Source: Clostridiales bacterium (GTDB lineage Bacteria > Bacillota > Clostridia > WRLR01). Taken from it: a stretch of 7,186 nt of DNA. A program made the position numbers and the translations under genes. Where the stretch lies: NCBI GenBank assembly GCA_031263625.1, contig JAISFK010000022.1, forward strand, positions 1 to 7,186, read 5' to 3'. The notes beneath the pieces were generated by a model. That model did no database searches. It worked only from the letters and a program-made list of their open reading frames with translations, and was not told the DNA's origin. Each line of letters starts with the position of its first letter. The first letter of the stretch is position 1. Below, in pieces: positions 4,973-7,186 of this stretch.

Positions 4973-6457
4973 TCATAGCGCGAACAGCGACTCGCGCAGG
5001 ATCTCCCCGACGGTCGGGTGCGGGAATACCAGCTTTTTCAGCTCGGACGCCGCCCAGCGGCTCTCTATCATCATGGCGGCCGACACGATGATCTCCGACG
5101 CGTAGCTGCCGACAATGTGCGCCCCGATCAGGCGCCCCGTCCGCTCGTCCGCGAGGATCTTGCACAGCCCGTCGCCGTCCTCGTCCTCCGCCACGTAGCG
5201 CCCCGCGTAGCGCAGCGAGAGCTTCGCCGTTTTGAACGGCAGCCCTTTGTCGCGCGCGCTCTCCGGCGTTTCGCCCACGCAGGCCGCCTCCGGCGTCGTG
5301 TATATGACCGACGGGATCGCGCCGTAGCCCATGCAGTCCCGCCTGCCCAGCATGTGGCTGACCGCCGCCTCCGCCTCCCTGTACGCGGTGTGCGCCAGCA
5401 TGGCCTTGCCGTTCACGTCGCCCGCGGCGTACAGATCCGGGATATTCGTGCGCAGCTGCGAATCCGTCGCTATGGCGCCGCGCTCCACCGCAGCGCCGAG
5501 GTTTTCCAGGCCAAAGCCCGCCAGGCGCGGCCGCCTGCCGATGCAGAGCAGCACCTTGTCGGCCTCCACGATCTCGGCCTGGGCCGCCGCCTGCCCGGCG
5601 GCTCCTGCCTGCCCGACTGCTCCCTCGCGCAGGGTTTCCGCCCGCCCGGCGCCCGGCGCCCGCCCGCCTGCCGGCGCGATCTGGGCGATCTGGGCGATCT
5701 GGGCGCCGCGCCCCGGCAGTATCGCCTCCACCTTGCTGCCGAGCCTGAACTCTATGCCCTTCTTCCTCATGTTCGCGAGCAGTATGCCGGAGATCTCGGC
5801 CTCCGTCGGCCCCGCTATCTTGTCCAGCATTTCCACGACCGTCACCTTAGAGCCGGCCGCATTGAAATAGCCCGCCAGCTCCAGCCCTATGACGCCGCCG
5901 CCGACTATCGCGAGCCTCTTGGGGACGTCCGCCAGATCCAGCATCTCGCGGCTCGTGCAGACGTACCCGGACGCAAGCCCTTCCTTGACGCCCGGTATCG
6001 GGGGCACGACCGGCTCCGAGCCCGTCGCTATGAGCAGCCTGCGCGCGGAGTACTCGCCGCCGCCCGCCTCCACGCAAAACCCCTGGGCCGCCCTGCCCCT
6101 GACGGCGGCGCGGCTCGGCACGACTGTCACGCCGTGCGCCTTCATCTGCGCGGCGACGCCCGACACCAGCGTTTTCACGACGCGGTTCTTCCGCTTCAGC
6201 ACGAGGCCGTGGTCCAGGGCCGCCCGCTCGACGCGGACGCCGTAGGGCTCGCCGTGCGCGGCGCCGCTGTAAATCTTCGCCGAATACAGCATCGCCTTGG
6301 TCGGGATGCAGCCCTCGTTGAGGCACACGCCGCCCAGGCTGGACATTTCAAACAGCGCCGTCCTCAAGCCGCCCTCCGAGGCCCGCTCGGCGGCGACATA
6401 GCCCGCTGGGCCCCCGCCCAGCACAATCAAATCAAAGACATCCATCCGCGTGACCAT
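4973..6457 (-). CDS. lpdA: Dihydrolipoamide dehydrogenase (E3)
   Basis: This FAD disulfide oxidoreductase reoxidises the dihydrolipoyl group of E2 and reduces NAD+. It has 494 residues, slightly above the usual 460-475. In order: FAD-binding GGGPAG (14-19); the redox-active disulfide GGVCLNEGC (Cys45, Cys50); ATGSEP (144-149); the NAD-binding GGGVIGLE (186-193); LLCIGRRP (303-310); the second FAD motif TNIPDLYAAGDVNG (337-350); and the C-terminal HPTVGE (480-485) with the catalytic His and Glu of the dimer partner. Residues about 249-296 are an Ala/Gln/Gly-rich insertion in the NAD domain, including AQI three times. Start: ATG 6457 has GGAG four bases upstream; ATG 6445 (MDVFDL) is also possible and would give the more typical N-terminus. 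It lies 72 bases after E2 and 140 before E1, so operon membership is likely. Confidence 0.95.
   Translation of the reverse strand: MVTRMDVFDLIVLGGGPAGYVAAERASEGGLRTALFEMSSLGGVCLNEGCIPTKAMLYSAKIYSGAAHGEPYGVRVERAALDHGLVLKRKNRVVKTLVSGVAAQMKAHGVTVVPSRAAVRGRAAQGFCVEAGGGEYSARRLLIATGSEPVVPPIPGVKEGLASGYVCTSREMLDLADVPKRLAIVGGGVIGLELAGYFNAAGSKVTVVEMLDKIAGPTEAEISGILLANMRKKGIEFRLGSKVEAILPGRGAQIAQIAQIAPAGGRAPGAGRAETLREGAVGQAGAAGQAAAQAEIVEADKVLLCIGRRPRLAGFGLENLGAAVERGAIATDSQLRTNIPDLYAAGDVNGKAMLAHTAYREAEAAVSHMLGRRDCMGYGAIPSVIYTTPEAACVGETPESARDKGLPFKTAKLSLRYAGRYVAEDEDGDGLCKILADERTGRLIGAHIVGSYASEIIVSAAMMIESRWAASELKKLVFPHPTVGEILRESLFAL
5678..5704. repeat. Three perfect 9-bp tandem repeats inside E3
   Basis: GATCTGGGC is repeated exactly three times (5678, 5687, 5696). 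On the coding strand it gives Ala-Gln-Ile three times (residues 252-260 of E3) at the beginning of the low-complexity insertion. Nine bases preserve the frame, so copy-number change would alter length without breaking the enzyme. Confidence 0.9.
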
Positions 6458-6476
6458 TCCTCTCCATAATCCGAAA

Positions 6477-6491
6477 CTGCCGCGACGGCAG
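6477..6491. repeat. Small hairpin in the E2-E3 gap
   Basis: CTGCCG (6477-6482) and CGGCAG (6486-6491) are perfect arms around CGA, ending about eight bases before the E3 ribosome binding region (6470-6458) on the minus strand. GCGCCAT (6491-6497) and ATGGCGC (6518-6524) form a second, wider inverted repeat. No T tract follows, so transcription from E2 into E3 is probably not stopped; a role in mRNA processing is possible. Confidence 0.35.
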
Positions 6492-6529
6492 CGCCATTCA
6501 TAGTGATGGCAACATTCATGGCGCGGCGC

Positions 6530-7186
6530 CTACGCCGCCAGCAGCAGCGTGAACTGCTCCAGCTTTTTGCACAGCGCCTGCGCGAAGCGCGAGGCCGGCG
6601 CGCCGTCCACCGCCCGGTGATCATACGTTATGGACAGGCCCATGGCGGGATACGCCTCCAAGCCGTCCCTGCCCTCGCGGACGCGCGGGGCGATCCCGCA
6701 CACGCCAAGTATGCCGACCTGCGGCGGGTTTATGATGGGCGTGAACGACTCCACCCCCGTCGTTCCCAGATTTGACACGGTGAACGTGCCGCCGCGCAAC
6801 AGGTCGGGGCTGATGTTGCCCGCGCGCGCGGACGCGGCCAGGGACTTCACCTCGGCGGACAGCCGCGCCAGCGACTTCTGCTCCGCGCAAAACACGGTCG
6901 GCACCATCAGCCCGCGCGGCGTGTCCACCGCCACGCCGAGATGCACGTTCCTGAAGCGGCGCATGACGCCGCCTTCAAGCAGCTGCGCGTTCATGTCCGG
7001 GAACTCCAGCAGCGTCCTGACCGCCGCGAACAGCACCATGTCGCCAATGGAAACGCCATCGACGCCAAACGCGGCGCCGCCCTGCTTGAAGCGCTCGCGG
7101 AGCGCCAGGATCTGCGTCGCGTCGAACGAGTGATGGTGCGTCAGCTGAGCAAGGTCGCGCAGCGACGCCGTCATTGCGGAGGCTAT
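6530..7186 (-). CDS. 2-oxo acid dehydrogenase E2 acyltransferase, C-terminal part
   Basis: This is the lipoyl-dependent acyltransferase core of the complex. It moves the acyl group from lipoate to CoA and holds E1 and E3. Only the last 218 residues are in the window; the frame is open to the edge and reads IASAMTASLRDLAQLT, the usual beginning of the catalytic domain. Visible motifs are FTVSNLGTTGVESFTPIINPPQ, VGILGVCGIAPRV and the active-site DHRAVDGA, with catalytic His at visible residue 190 and Asp at 194. The lipoyl and E1/E3-binding domains must lie beyond the edge. The internal ATG at 7174 is not the start. The domain looks intact and has no low-complexity insertion. It precedes E3 by 72 bases. 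Confidence 0.95.
   Translation of the reverse strand: MASAMTASLRDLAQLTHHHSFDATQILALRERFKQGGAAFGVDGVSIGDMVLFAAVRTLLEFPDMNAQLLEGGVMRRFRNVHLGVAVDTPRGLMVPTVFCAEQKSLARLSAEVKSLAASARAGNISPDLLRGGTFTVSNLGTTGVESFTPIINPPQVGILGVCGIAPRVREGRDGLEAYPAMGLSITYDHRAVDGAPASRFAQALCKKLEQFTLLLAA

Noticed and set aside
5018..6469. 483-residue plus-strand open frame antisense to E3
   Set aside because: Same reason: the minus strand encodes all E3 motifs in order, while this frame reads as Arg/Ala/His-rich sequence without a family signature.

Overview
This is a GC-rich bacterial window in which every supportable gene lies on the minus strand. The AT-rich stretches are confined to promoters and leaders. A clostridial (anaerobic Firmicutes) origin fits best: it has a yybP-ykoY riboswitch ahead of an MntP/YtaF-like transporter, strong AGGAGG-type ribosome binding sites, and a short protein resembling the clostridial DUF6514 family. 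This is inference, because there is no rRNA or other phylogenetic marker.

Reading in the direction of transcription, from high to low coordinates: (1) 7186-6530 is the C-terminal catalytic domain of a 2-oxo acid dehydrogenase E2 acyltransferase, cut by the window edge. (2) 6457-4973 is E3, dihydrolipoamide dehydrogenase. (3) 4972-4833 is a gap holding a 10-bp tandem repeat. (4) 4832-2298 is a single-chain E1 with alpha and beta halves fused. Together these three genes encode a 2-oxo acid dehydrogenase complex in the unusual order E2-E3-E1. (5) 2297-2135 is a repeat-rich, GC-rich tail with no clear terminator. (6) 2134-1736 is a complete control region: a promoter with a perfect -35, a yybP-ykoY manganese riboswitch, an overlapping intrinsic terminator, then two further abutting hairpins. 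(7) 1735-1019 is the manganese exporter gene mntP, starting at GTG. (8) 1018-687 has no gene. It holds a 13-bp perfect hairpin behind mntP and an AT-rich, possibly promoter-bearing stretch. (9) 686-174 is a DUF6514-like gene. (10) 173-1 is GC-rich sequence with no gene I can support.

Functionally there are two modules. The dehydrogenase complex oxidatively decarboxylates a 2-oxo acid (pyruvate, a branched-chain acid or acetoin; the sequence does not decide), passing the acyl group from E1 to the lipoyl group of E2 and electrons through E3 to NAD+. The second module is manganese homeostasis: Mn2+ should stabilise helix P1 of the riboswitch, prevent the terminator from forming, and turn on the exporter.

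The most unusual general trait is that four of the five proteins carry Gly/Ala/Ser/Glu-rich low-complexity insertions (roughly 35-60 residues) at loop or domain-junction positions where relatives are much shorter. Some of the underlying DNA is visibly made of in-frame short direct repeats.
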